A stretch of DNA of 51,365 nucleotides from Candidatus Mediterraneibacter norfolkensis (GTDB taxonomy: Bacteria; Bacillota; Clostridia; Lachnospirales; Lachnospiraceae). The position numbers and the translations under genes were made by a program. The stretch spans positions 1 through 51,365 of the forward strand of contig DWUT01000300.1 in NCBI GenBank assembly GCA_019120615.1, given 5' to 3'. A model generated the notes under the pieces. The model was not told the origin of the DNA. It searched no databases and worked only from the letters and a program-made list of their open reading frames with translations. Shown piece by piece: positions 18,015-25,833 of this stretch (the first letter of the stretch is position 1; every line of letters begins with the position of its first letter).

Positions 18015-18875
18015 TTGTCCATTTTGCGTAAAGATGAATTTTCCCTTCGGCAGACCATGGTCCGGCCCGATTTTGAGTGCTATCACTATCTGGACCAGGT
18101 CGCTCCTGAAGTTGATTTTCATGAACACGAGTTTTACGAAGTATTCTTTTTTCTGTCAGGAAATGTTTCATATAATATCGAAGGACGTACATATCTCCTC
18201 CGGCCCGGGGATATCCTCCTTACCGACAACAAGGATATTCACAAACCCGAGGTGACACCGGGAAAACCCTATGAAAGATATGTTGTCTGGATCACACCGG
18301 AATTTCTTCAGGAACAGGAAAAATACGGTCCAAATCTGACGGACTGTTTTAAAGACGCAAGCCGGAAGGAATATAAACTGATACGCCCCGACGGGAAAGC
18401 GGTCGCGCACCTGAAAAGCATTCTGGACAAGATCCTGGAATGCCGCGAGAGCAGCGAGTTCGGGAGTTCCACTCTGGAATATATTTACCTGAATGAATTT
18501 ATGGTCTTCCTGAACCGGGCGTATTTCTCCACACCGGATACAATCCCGGAGGATATCACAGAAAATGAAAAGATCAACAAGGTTGTCGCGTATATCAACG
18601 AAAACCTGGCGGAAGACCTGTCGCTCGATCGGCTTGCGGAAGTATGTTTTATAAGCAAATCCTATCTGTCCCATCAGTTCAAACAGTATACCGGTCTGAG
18701 CCTCGTTCAGTTTATCATTAAAAAAAGGCTTACTGTAGCGCGGAACATGATCCAGGAAGGCACTCCTGTCATGGAGGCGTGCATGGAATGCGGATTTAAC
18801 GATTATTCCAACTTTCATAAAGCGTTCAAAAAAGAATTCGGGGTAAGCCCGAAAGAGTTTCGGTCCGTCCGATAA
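18015..18875 (+). CDS. AraC-family transcriptional regulator with N-terminal cupin domain
   Basis: 286 residues. The cupin part shows VDFHEHEFYEVFFFLSG and LLRPGDILLTDNKDIHKPE. The C-terminal double helix-turn-helix (about 190-285) contains LSLDRLAEVCFISKSYLSHQ and CMECGFNDYSNFHKAFKKEF. The start is TTG with GAGGTGA 5 nt before it; no better ATG is available before the cupin begins. It is divergent from uxuA, so it is the likely activator of hexuronate breakdown there. A promoter element shared with the convergent MFS gene suggests it may control that transporter as well, or repress both. Confidence 0.9.
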   Translation: MSILRKDEFSLRQTMVRPDFECYHYLDQVAPEVDFHEHEFYEVFFFLSGNVSYNIEGRTYLLRPGDILLTDNKDIHKPEVTPGKPYERYVVWITPEFLQEQEKYGPNLTDCFKDASRKEYKLIRPDGKAVAHLKSILDKILECRESSEFGSSTLEYIYLNEFMVFLNRAYFSTPDTIPEDITENEKINKVVAYINENLAEDLSLDRLAEVCFISKSYLSHQFKQYTGLSLVQFIIKKRLTVARNMIQEGTPVMEACMECGFNDYSNFHKAFKKEFGVSPKEFRSVR

Positions 18876-18882
18876 AAAGTGA

Positions 18883-18950
18883 ACATAGAAAAGCGGATCC
18901 TGCTGCCGGCATATCATCATGCCGTATCGCAGAGATCCGCTTTTCTATGT
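18883..18950. terminator. Long bidirectional terminator with nested hairpin
   Basis: A perfect 17-bp inverted repeat (left arm ACATAGAAAAGCGGATC) encloses 34 nt, which themselves fold by CGGCAT/ATGCCG within CTGC/GCAG. T-rich sequence follows on both strands. It separates the convergent AraC and MFS genes. Confidence 0.8.
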
Positions 18951-18995
18951 CTCAACTTTTTCTATTTTTATCTTTTCTTCCCACTTCTTCTTTTC

Positions 18996-20174
18996 TCAAT
19001 TTTTACGCGTCTTTCTGATCACTCCCGTGTGCATGATCACCATGAGTACCATGATCACCAGAAGATACCACGGAAGCAGAGACGCAGAGATATGGTTTGC
19101 CAGAAGTCCGAACACCGGAGGCATCAGGCAGCTTCCCACGTAGGCGCTCGCCATCTGGACTCCTATGAGTGCCTGGGACTTGTCTGCTCCGAAGTTGGCC
19201 GGTGTGGAATGGATGATGCAGGGATAGACCGGCGCACATCCCAGCCCGATCAGGATCAGTCCTCCTACTGCCGTCACCTTCCCAAAGGGAAGGAGCAGGA
19301 TCACAATCCCGGCAATGATCACCGCCTGTCCCGCCCGGATCATCTGATTATCTGTAAACCGCATCATCAGGAATCCGTTAAAAAACCGGCCAACTGTAAT
19401 GCCGATACAGAACAGGCTGGCGTAGGACGCCGCCTCCTCCGCCGTCAGGCCGTTATGGAGTACCATATAACTGCTGCCCCAGAGCATACTGGTCTGTTCC
19501 ACGGCGCAATAGCAGAAAAAAGTCACCATGATCTCCTTCGCGCCCGGGATCCGGATGATCTCTTTCAACGTGAGAGCCTTTCCGGAAGAGGCGCCTTCTT
19601 CCGGAACTGCAGTCCCCGCTCTCTTCTCCATCTTTCTCCAGATTGGCAGACTCAGGAACAGAGCCGCGCTCAGGACAACTTGGATCAGGGAGATAATCAG
19701 GTATCCCCGGTTCCAGGTCATGCCGTTTGTCAGGGCATATCCCATAACATAAGGTCCCACGATCGTCCCCACACCCCACATGCAGTGGAGCCAGCTCATG
19801 TCCCGGCTGGTATAATGAAGCGCCACATAATTGTTCAACGCCGCGTCAACGCTGCCGGCGCCTAATCCGTATGGAATCGCCCACAGGCAGAGGATCGGGA
19901 AGGATCCGCTGATGGAAAAACCGAACAGCGCCACAGCCGTCATGGCAACGCTGATGGCTGTCACCATTCCTGCTCCCAGCTTTTTCGTCAGTCGGTCGCT
20001 CTGAAGACTGGAGATGACCGTCCCCACGGAAATAATCATGGAGATGATCCCCGCATAGGAAACCGGCACCGACATTTCCCGGTACATGGACGGCCAGGCA
20101 GAGCCGAGCAGTGCGTCCGGAAGGCCCAGACTGATAAAGGAAACATATATAATTGCCAAAAGTATCTGTACCAT
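18996..20174 (-). CDS. MFS transporter, sugar-type
   Basis: A 392-residue protein with 12 predicted helices. Landmarks are SLGLPDALLGSAWPSMYREM in helix 1, the loop SLQSDRLTKKLGAG between helices 2 and 3, YGLGAGSVDAALNNYVALHY in helix 4, and a large cytoplasmic loop in the middle. The segment around helix 4 resembles fucose/glucose permease-like MFS members, so sugar uptake is likely, but the substrate is not determined. It has its own promoter at 20215-20243. It lies between the uxu cluster and the glycan operon, so it could serve either. Confidence 0.86.
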   Translation of the reverse strand: MVQILLAIIYVSFISLGLPDALLGSAWPSMYREMSVPVSYAGIISMIISVGTVISSLQSDRLTKKLGAGMVTAISVAMTAVALFGFSISGSFPILCLWAIPYGLGAGSVDAALNNYVALHYTSRDMSWLHCMWGVGTIVGPYVMGYALTNGMTWNRGYLIISLIQVVLSAALFLSLPIWRKMEKRAGTAVPEEGASSGKALTLKEIIRIPGAKEIMVTFFCYCAVEQTSMLWGSSYMVLHNGLTAEEAASYASLFCIGITVGRFFNGFLMMRFTDNQMIRAGQAVIIAGIVILLLPFGKVTAVGGLILIGLGCAPVYPCIIHSTPANFGADKSQALIGVQMASAYVGSCLMPPVFGLLANHISASLLPWYLLVIMVLMVIMHTGVIRKTRKN

Positions 20175-20214
20175 TTTGATTTCCTCCTGTGTAACTGTAA
20201 TTAAGCCACAGGAT

Positions 20215-20243
20215 ATTCTACTCTATAAAAATTGCCATGTCCA
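20215..20243 (-). promoter_or_regulatory. Promoter of the MFS transporter gene
   Basis: On the minus strand TGGACA, a 17-bp spacer and TAGAAT, each one base from consensus, about 45 bp before the gene. ACATGGCAAT overlaps the -35 and the start of the spacer, as in the AraC promoter at 17956-17984. Confidence 0.65.
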
Positions 20244-20282
20244 GTTAAATCAATTTAAAACGAAAACCCGGACAAGCAGTTT

Positions 20283-21863
20283 TTATGTATTAACCTCCGC
20301 CGGTCTTGCCGGAATCCCTGCGCTGTTGTACAGGTTCACAAGGTACCATCCAGTCTGAGCCAATCGTACCTGTGTCGGAACAGAAGATCGTATCTCTGCT
20401 CCCGTCACGATAACCTGATTTCCCCTCGCCGCGGCTTTCATCTCTTCCATTTTCAGTCCCTGTCCGTTCTGGAATATCTGCAGACCGCCCAGAGTTTCTT
20501 TTCCCACCGCCTGGCCGTAGGGGACATTCTCCGTCAGATACAGTCCGTCCCCGGCATTGTCGAATGTAAGGACGACCTTACCTTCTTCCACCTGAATTTC
20601 CTTTAACGAAGGGGCTTCGCACAGCACATTTCCGTCTCCGTACACTTTATTCTCAGCAAGAAGGGCAAGGCGGTGTCCCACCGGCTGTTTCTTCTTAGGA
20701 TGGATATCGAACTGCATTCCCACATCCGTGATCACTGCCATCCCTGTATCCGGGACTGTCTCCGCCGTATGCTGCTGCGCGTTCCGTATCTCCACATAGT
20801 TTTTCCCGCAGCAGTCCATCCACTGCTCCAGCGGAGCGATCTGCACAAACAGGAATGGAAGTTCTTCCTTCCAGAGCGCTCTCCAGCTCCGGATCATGGC
20901 AGGAAAGAGAGTCTTATATACTTCCGGATGGCAGTCCCCGTCCGTCTCCCCCTGATACCAGATCACACCCCGTATCCCATAGGGAGCGACCTGTTTCAGC
21001 ATGGACTCATAAAGTCCGCAGGGGCGCCGCTCATATTTTGGTCCCATCACGGGCTGAAACTCCGCAGGATCCGACTCCGAAGCATCGGCTCCCAACTCTT
21101 CCATTTTTTTCTGAAACTCCTCCGGTGTGCATCCGAACATCAGCAGATCACCAACGGGATCTGCCAACTGATCTGTCCGCCAGTTCATCGGGTTGTTTCT
21201 GAAGTTTCTTTCATATTCCTGGAGATCAAGATTTCTTAGTGACTTCTCATACTCATCCAGATAAATCTGCCCGCCGCCTTCCCGGACCATATCTTCCGGC
21301 ATCCATGCGCAGGCAGGAGTACCTCCCCAGTTGCATCCCACGATTCCCACAGGGATATTGTATTTTCTTTGGAGGTCCTTTGCGAAATAATATGCGACAG
21401 CAGAGAACCGCTCAAGCTGATCCGGCTCCGCCTTCCTCCAGAATCCGTATTGACTGAGGAAATCCGCCTCGTCGATCTGCCCCGCATAGGAAACTTCCGG
21501 ATAGTCAAAAAACCGGATGTTATCGTTTTGGCAGATTTTTTTCTCCTCCGCCATATCCGCATCATATCTCATATGAAATTCCATGTTGGACTGTCCTCCC
21601 GCCAGCCACACTTCGCCCACCTGAATGTCTCCGAGTATGATCTTATCTGAACCGGAAACGATCGTCATCTCTTCCCGAAACGATGTTTCGAAAGGTCCGC
21701 AGAGAACCTTCCACTTTCCCTCGCTGTCAGCAGCCGTATCCGAAGTCTTCCCCTGCAAGGAGACGGATACCGATGCGCCGGGATCGGCGGTTCCCCAGAC
21801 CGGGATTTCTTTGTCCCGCTGAAGTGTCATATGATCCTGAAATAACAATGCTGTCTTTAACAT
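20283..21863 (-). CDS. Sialate O-acetylesterase-like SGNH hydrolase
   Basis: 526 residues without a signal peptide. The catalytic Ser is S92 in WLAGGQSNMEF, and the second conserved block is GVIWYQGETDGDCHPEVY. A C-terminal beta-rich part follows IHPKKKQPVGHRLALLAENK, whose His belongs to the catalytic set. The family removes acetyl groups from sugars; members are named for sialic acid but many act on acetylated plant glycans. Beside alpha-rhamnosidases and a second esterase, plant-glycan deacetylation is more likely than sialate metabolism, as no sialic acid genes are nearby. It is the last gene of the glycan operon, 18 bp from the previous one. Confidence 0.88.
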   Translation of the reverse strand: MLKTALLFQDHMTLQRDKEIPVWGTADPGASVSVSLQGKTSDTAADSEGKWKVLCGPFETSFREEMTIVSGSDKIILGDIQVGEVWLAGGQSNMEFHMRYDADMAEEKKICQNDNIRFFDYPEVSYAGQIDEADFLSQYGFWRKAEPDQLERFSAVAYYFAKDLQRKYNIPVGIVGCNWGGTPACAWMPEDMVREGGGQIYLDEYEKSLRNLDLQEYERNFRNNPMNWRTDQLADPVGDLLMFGCTPEEFQKKMEELGADASESDPAEFQPVMGPKYERRPCGLYESMLKQVAPYGIRGVIWYQGETDGDCHPEVYKTLFPAMIRSWRALWKEELPFLFVQIAPLEQWMDCCGKNYVEIRNAQQHTAETVPDTGMAVITDVGMQFDIHPKKKQPVGHRLALLAENKVYGDGNVLCEAPSLKEIQVEEGKVVLTFDNAGDGLYLTENVPYGQAVGKETLGGLQIFQNGQGLKMEEMKAAARGNQVIVTGAEIRSSVPTQVRLAQTGWYLVNLYNSAGIPARPAEVNT

Positions 21864-21881
21864 GGGCTTCCTCCTCTGTCA

Positions 21882-22895
21882 TCATCTGTTCTTCGGGATG
21901 CTTTTCAGTTTGTCCGAGATTTCCTGCAGTTTATCTGTTGTAAAATTCATAAATCCGAGGATATCTTTCAGGAGCATGGTGTTTACCATATCCGGAATTT
22001 CTTCCACGTGCATGTGCTCCATCATAGGCTGGAAATAAGGCAGTAACAGATCCTTCACTTCTTTGTCCTTCAGCAGATATCCCATTGTACAGTCAGGATT
22101 ATAAAACGGATCGCGGTTTCCGTTTATCCTCGCCTTACATTTCGGTTCTGTCATCTCCTGGTTTCCAAAATCGCCGAGAACATCTTTCAGCCATTCCAGG
22201 CTGTCCTCTACCCAGTGCGGGACACGGCTGCAACAGTCAAATCCCGCCGCAACAGAAGTATCGCCGGTTGTAAATCCGTGAGGCGCGTAAGCATAGATAT
22301 GGCTCTCGAATGAGATATCGTACTTTGTCAGAGCCTCCATCATTTTTATCGTATTCTTCACCGGTACCGTGGAATCGTTCCTGCTGGCAAACAGAAAACA
22401 GGGACAGGTATTGTCATCCACCGCCTCAGCGGCATCCGGTGCCGACGGCAGGTATGTGGATACCGTCTCCTTATCTATTACGGGATAGCCAAGTATTGCA
22501 GCGTTGGGGCGGTTTTTCGACATTACCGCGGCGCTTGCTGCAAGATGTCCGCCTGCCGAGAATCCGATGACCGCGATCTTGTCCGGGTACAGGCTCCATT
22601 TTTCCTCATTAGAACGGATCAGCTCCATCGCCTTTTCGTAATCCTCAAGCGGATTCGGCCATGTGGCATGTTCTCCCACAGAATAGCGAAGGATAAAAGT
22701 CTGATATCCCGCTTTTAAATAAGGGAACGCAACCGGATCAGCCTCCCGATCGGAACACATGGTGTAACCGCCGCCTGGCAGGATCAGAACCGCGGGACGT
22801 CTGCTGATGTTTCTGAATTCTCCTCCTGCCGGCTGCAGATATGCTGTCAGTGTCACGTTACGCTCTTCATTCAGGATCATGTTTTCTGTCTTCAT
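21882..22895 (-). CDS. Alpha/beta hydrolase esterase with C-terminal helical tail
   Basis: 337 residues. The oxyanion loop is LILPGGGY, the nucleophile S113 lies in GFSAGGHLAA, and D174 (SRNDSTVP) and H206 (APHGF) complete the triad. This matches the BD-FAE/acetyl-xylan esterase type that deacetylates oligosaccharides. No signal peptide is present. From about residue 263 an extra 75-residue helical tail begins (FYNPDCTMGYLLKDKEV) that is not part of the hydrolase fold. A comparable tail ends the GH78 at 25834-28560 and the GH3 at 30082-32376. It lies in the middle of the glycan operon. Confidence 0.87.
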   Translation of the reverse strand: MKTENMILNEERNVTLTAYLQPAGGEFRNISRRPAVLILPGGGYTMCSDREADPVAFPYLKAGYQTFILRYSVGEHATWPNPLEDYEKAMELIRSNEEKWSLYPDKIAVIGFSAGGHLAASAAVMSKNRPNAAILGYPVIDKETVSTYLPSAPDAAEAVDDNTCPCFLFASRNDSTVPVKNTIKMMEALTKYDISFESHIYAYAPHGFTTGDTSVAAGFDCCSRVPHWVEDSLEWLKDVLGDFGNQEMTEPKCKARINGNRDPFYNPDCTMGYLLKDKEVKDLLLPYFQPMMEHMHVEEIPDMVNTMLLKDILGFMNFTTDKLQEISDKLKSIPKNR

Positions 22896-23033
22896 TTTTA
22901 GCCCTCTTTTCTTTATGTAGTCTGTTATATTATAACTCTTTTCTGTTCCTTCCTGTCACTTTTATCCTTTTCTTTTCTATTTTCTATATAAACTGTTCGA
23001 ATGAAATACGAAAAATTTCCTGTCAGTATCTGT

Positions 23034-25781
23034 TCATAAAACATATTCTCTTTCCCAAATCCCGTTTCCCATTTCTTCTGTCTGCTCCCCGATCCTGAGG
23101 ACCGCACTTGTGTTTGCCGGAATCTCGGCCTTTATCTTTATGTTTCCGTTATCTTTCTTTTCCCATTTCACACGGATCCTGCCGTGGACACTGTCATAAT
23201 ATCCTTCTGCCGAGGTGACCGGACCGTCTGTCAGTGGAGCAATCTCAACCCTGCCATATCCCGGAGACTGACTTCGGATTCCCAGGATATTGCGGTACAT
23301 CCAGTCTCCCACACAGCCGAACGCATAATGATTGAAAGAACATCCGTCCCTGTTTCCATCCTCATCAATGGCGTTCCATGACTCCCACATGGTCGTAGCA
23401 CCCCGGTCTACTTCATAGAGCCAGGACGGGCATTTGTCCTGAAAGAGCAGCTTCCACGCCTCCTCTTTCTCCCCGTTCTCCGTCAGCACATCCATGATAT
23501 GTGGGACAGACATGAACCCACAGTCCATACATCCGTCATTTTCCCGGATCTTTTCAAGAAGCCGCTTCATGATCTGCCCCCGGTGATTTTCTGATACCAT
23601 ATCCATCCTGAGAGTCAGGATATAGAGCCCCTGCAGGTCTCCTTCCAGCGTCCCGTCCGGTTTCAGATAAGTCCGCTCGAACGCCTGCCGTATTCTTTTC
23701 GCCAGCTTCCGGCACTCTTCCGCCTTTTCTTCGTCTCCCAGTATCTCTGCAATCCTGCCCAGCTTATCTGTGGTATCCGCATAGATTGCCGTTGCCACCT
23801 TGTGTCCCGTCAGGAAAGAGGATGCAGGGCCGTCCGCGAACCCCTGCTCATTTTTCACGCTGGGGACCAGCCAGTCTCCAAAATGAAACCCTGTATTTAA
23901 AAGATAATGCTGATCCTCCAGTTCCTCCCCCTCAAGCTTCGCCGCCTCCGGACTCATCTGGTTCTCCGCTTCGTTTCTCAGGAAGGCATGCCACTTTTTC
24001 ATCGCGTCATAATTTTCTTCCAGCACGGAACGGTCGCCGTAAATCTGGTACAGCTGCCACGGAAGTTCTACGATCACATCTCCCCACCCGGTCGACGCGC
24101 CGCCGATCTGCTGTATGTAATTTCTGATCAGAGGCACTGTGTTCTGTATCCCGCCGTTTTCCATCTGTTCCGCGCGCACAGACTTCAGCCATTCTTCATA
24201 GAATGACAGAAGATCCTGATTAAAGCAGGATGTCCTGCCGTAAATATATACATCCCCGGTCCAGCCCGCCTTCTCTCTGGTAGGGCAGTCTGTAGGGATC
24301 CCGACCAGATTGGAACGCTGGCTCCACATGATATTTTGCTGAAGTCTGTTCAGTCGTCTGTCAGAGCAGGAAAATTCTCTGGACTTATCATTGTCACTTC
24401 CTATGACAATGCCCGTAAACTGTTCCGCTTTCCAGTCCATGTCCGAATCGGAAGTAATACGGACATATCGAAATCCATGATAGGTCATGGCAGGCTCAAA
24501 ACTTTCATCACCTTTCCCGTTCAGGACATAGATATCTTTCTGCTTTTGCTCCCCGTCCGAGAAAGGATAGATAAAGTTCTCTGCTTTGTCCAGTTCCTCT
24601 GTATGCTCAAAGATAATCTCCTGTCCCCGTGTACCGTTGATCCCTGTCACCCTGATATGCCCGGCAAAATTCTGTCCAAAATCAAGGATCTTTTCTCCTC
24701 TGCCGTTTATAAACAGTCTTTTCGGCTTTAATTCCATCAGACTGCGGATGGGAGCATCCGTCTGTGCCTTCAGCACCGACAAATCCTCTTCTGTCTTATG
24801 GACCGGTTTCCATCCTTTCGTGTCCATCTCCGACGTTGCAAATCCGGAAATCTCATATCGCCCGTCAACAGTCTGGCCGTTATACAGATCCGCTCTCCGG
24901 ATCGGTCCCTCATAACTGAACAGGAATTCTTCATCTGTACAGAGGCAATACTTTTCCCCGTCTTTCATTATCACATCAATTTCCATAAGAAGCCCCGGAT
25001 TATCTCCGTATTCGCACCCGCATCCTGATGCGATCTTCCCTTTATACCATCCGTCCGCAATCACGGCCAATACAGCGTTCCCGCCCTTTTTAAGGAACTC
25101 TGTCACGTCATACACCTGATATTTCAGGATCTTGTCATACGTCGTAAACTCCGGCTCCAATTCGGCATCTGACGCTTTTCTTCCGTTAATATATAACTCA
25201 TAGATCCCATGAGCCGTAATGTACGCCCTCGCTTTCTGAGGGGTATCCTCAAGCATAAATTTCCTGTACATCATAACTGCCGGATAATAAGGCTGGCTTG
25301 GCTGAGCTTTCAGATAAGCGTCCGTGTCGAAAAACTCCGCCTGCTGCCTGGTAAATAATTTCTGCAGAAAAGCATTCCACTTTTTCCTGCACTCTTCAAG
25401 CGGATCAAAATCCAGTCCGGGAAGTTTATCCGGTTCCACAAAACATGCCTTCCATTCCGAGGAATCCAGGATCACAGTCTCAAATATATTTTCTTCTGAT
25501 ACAAGTTTTTCTCCTGTGGTGAGTCCTGTCTCCACCTTCCAGGTGTAGTTCTCCCGGCTGGCGAGCGGTCTTCCGGCATACCGGACCCCGAAAGACTGTC
25601 TGCTCTGCACTTTCCCGCTGTCCCAGCAGATGCCCTTTTTGTCTCTTATGGTGATCCGGTACCACTCCTGATATACATTATCCAGTTCCGAACGGATCTG
25701 CCAGGAGAATCTCGGCTTTTTTGTATCTATATTGATGGGATTGATCTTATTTTCACATTTCGGGTACGTGATCTGCGACAT
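23034..25781 (-). CDS. Alpha-L-rhamnosidase, GH78
   Basis: 915 residues. N-terminal beta domains (an Ig-like start PRFSWQIRSE, then a carbohydrate-binding sandwich) lead into an (alpha/alpha)6 barrel with the GH78 signature DCPTREKAGWTGD, where E503 matches the general acid position. WESWNAIDEDG and FNHYAFGCVGDWMYR come near its end, followed by a C-terminal beta sandwich. It would remove terminal alpha-L-rhamnose. It has no signal peptide, so it is cytoplasmic. It lacks the helical tail found on the next GH78. The two share their layout but diverge clearly in sequence, so they may have different linkages or aglycones as targets. Confidence 0.93.
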   Translation of the reverse strand: MSQITYPKCENKINPINIDTKKPRFSWQIRSELDNVYQEWYRITIRDKKGICWDSGKVQSRQSFGVRYAGRPLASRENYTWKVETGLTTGEKLVSEENIFETVILDSSEWKACFVEPDKLPGLDFDPLEECRKKWNAFLQKLFTRQQAEFFDTDAYLKAQPSQPYYPAVMMYRKFMLEDTPQKARAYITAHGIYELYINGRKASDAELEPEFTTYDKILKYQVYDVTEFLKKGGNAVLAVIADGWYKGKIASGCGCEYGDNPGLLMEIDVIMKDGEKYCLCTDEEFLFSYEGPIRRADLYNGQTVDGRYEISGFATSEMDTKGWKPVHKTEEDLSVLKAQTDAPIRSLMELKPKRLFINGRGEKILDFGQNFAGHIRVTGINGTRGQEIIFEHTEELDKAENFIYPFSDGEQKQKDIYVLNGKGDESFEPAMTYHGFRYVRITSDSDMDWKAEQFTGIVIGSDNDKSREFSCSDRRLNRLQQNIMWSQRSNLVGIPTDCPTREKAGWTGDVYIYGRTSCFNQDLLSFYEEWLKSVRAEQMENGGIQNTVPLIRNYIQQIGGASTGWGDVIVELPWQLYQIYGDRSVLEENYDAMKKWHAFLRNEAENQMSPEAAKLEGEELEDQHYLLNTGFHFGDWLVPSVKNEQGFADGPASSFLTGHKVATAIYADTTDKLGRIAEILGDEEKAEECRKLAKRIRQAFERTYLKPDGTLEGDLQGLYILTLRMDMVSENHRGQIMKRLLEKIRENDGCMDCGFMSVPHIMDVLTENGEKEEAWKLLFQDKCPSWLYEVDRGATTMWESWNAIDEDGNRDGCSFNHYAFGCVGDWMYRNILGIRSQSPGYGRVEIAPLTDGPVTSAEGYYDSVHGRIRVKWEKKDNGNIKIKAEIPANTSAVLRIGEQTEEMGNGIWEREYVL

Positions 25782-25833
25782 GATGTTCCTCCTTCTTGTT
25801 CATATGGGCTGACCATCTTATAATTTTATTATT

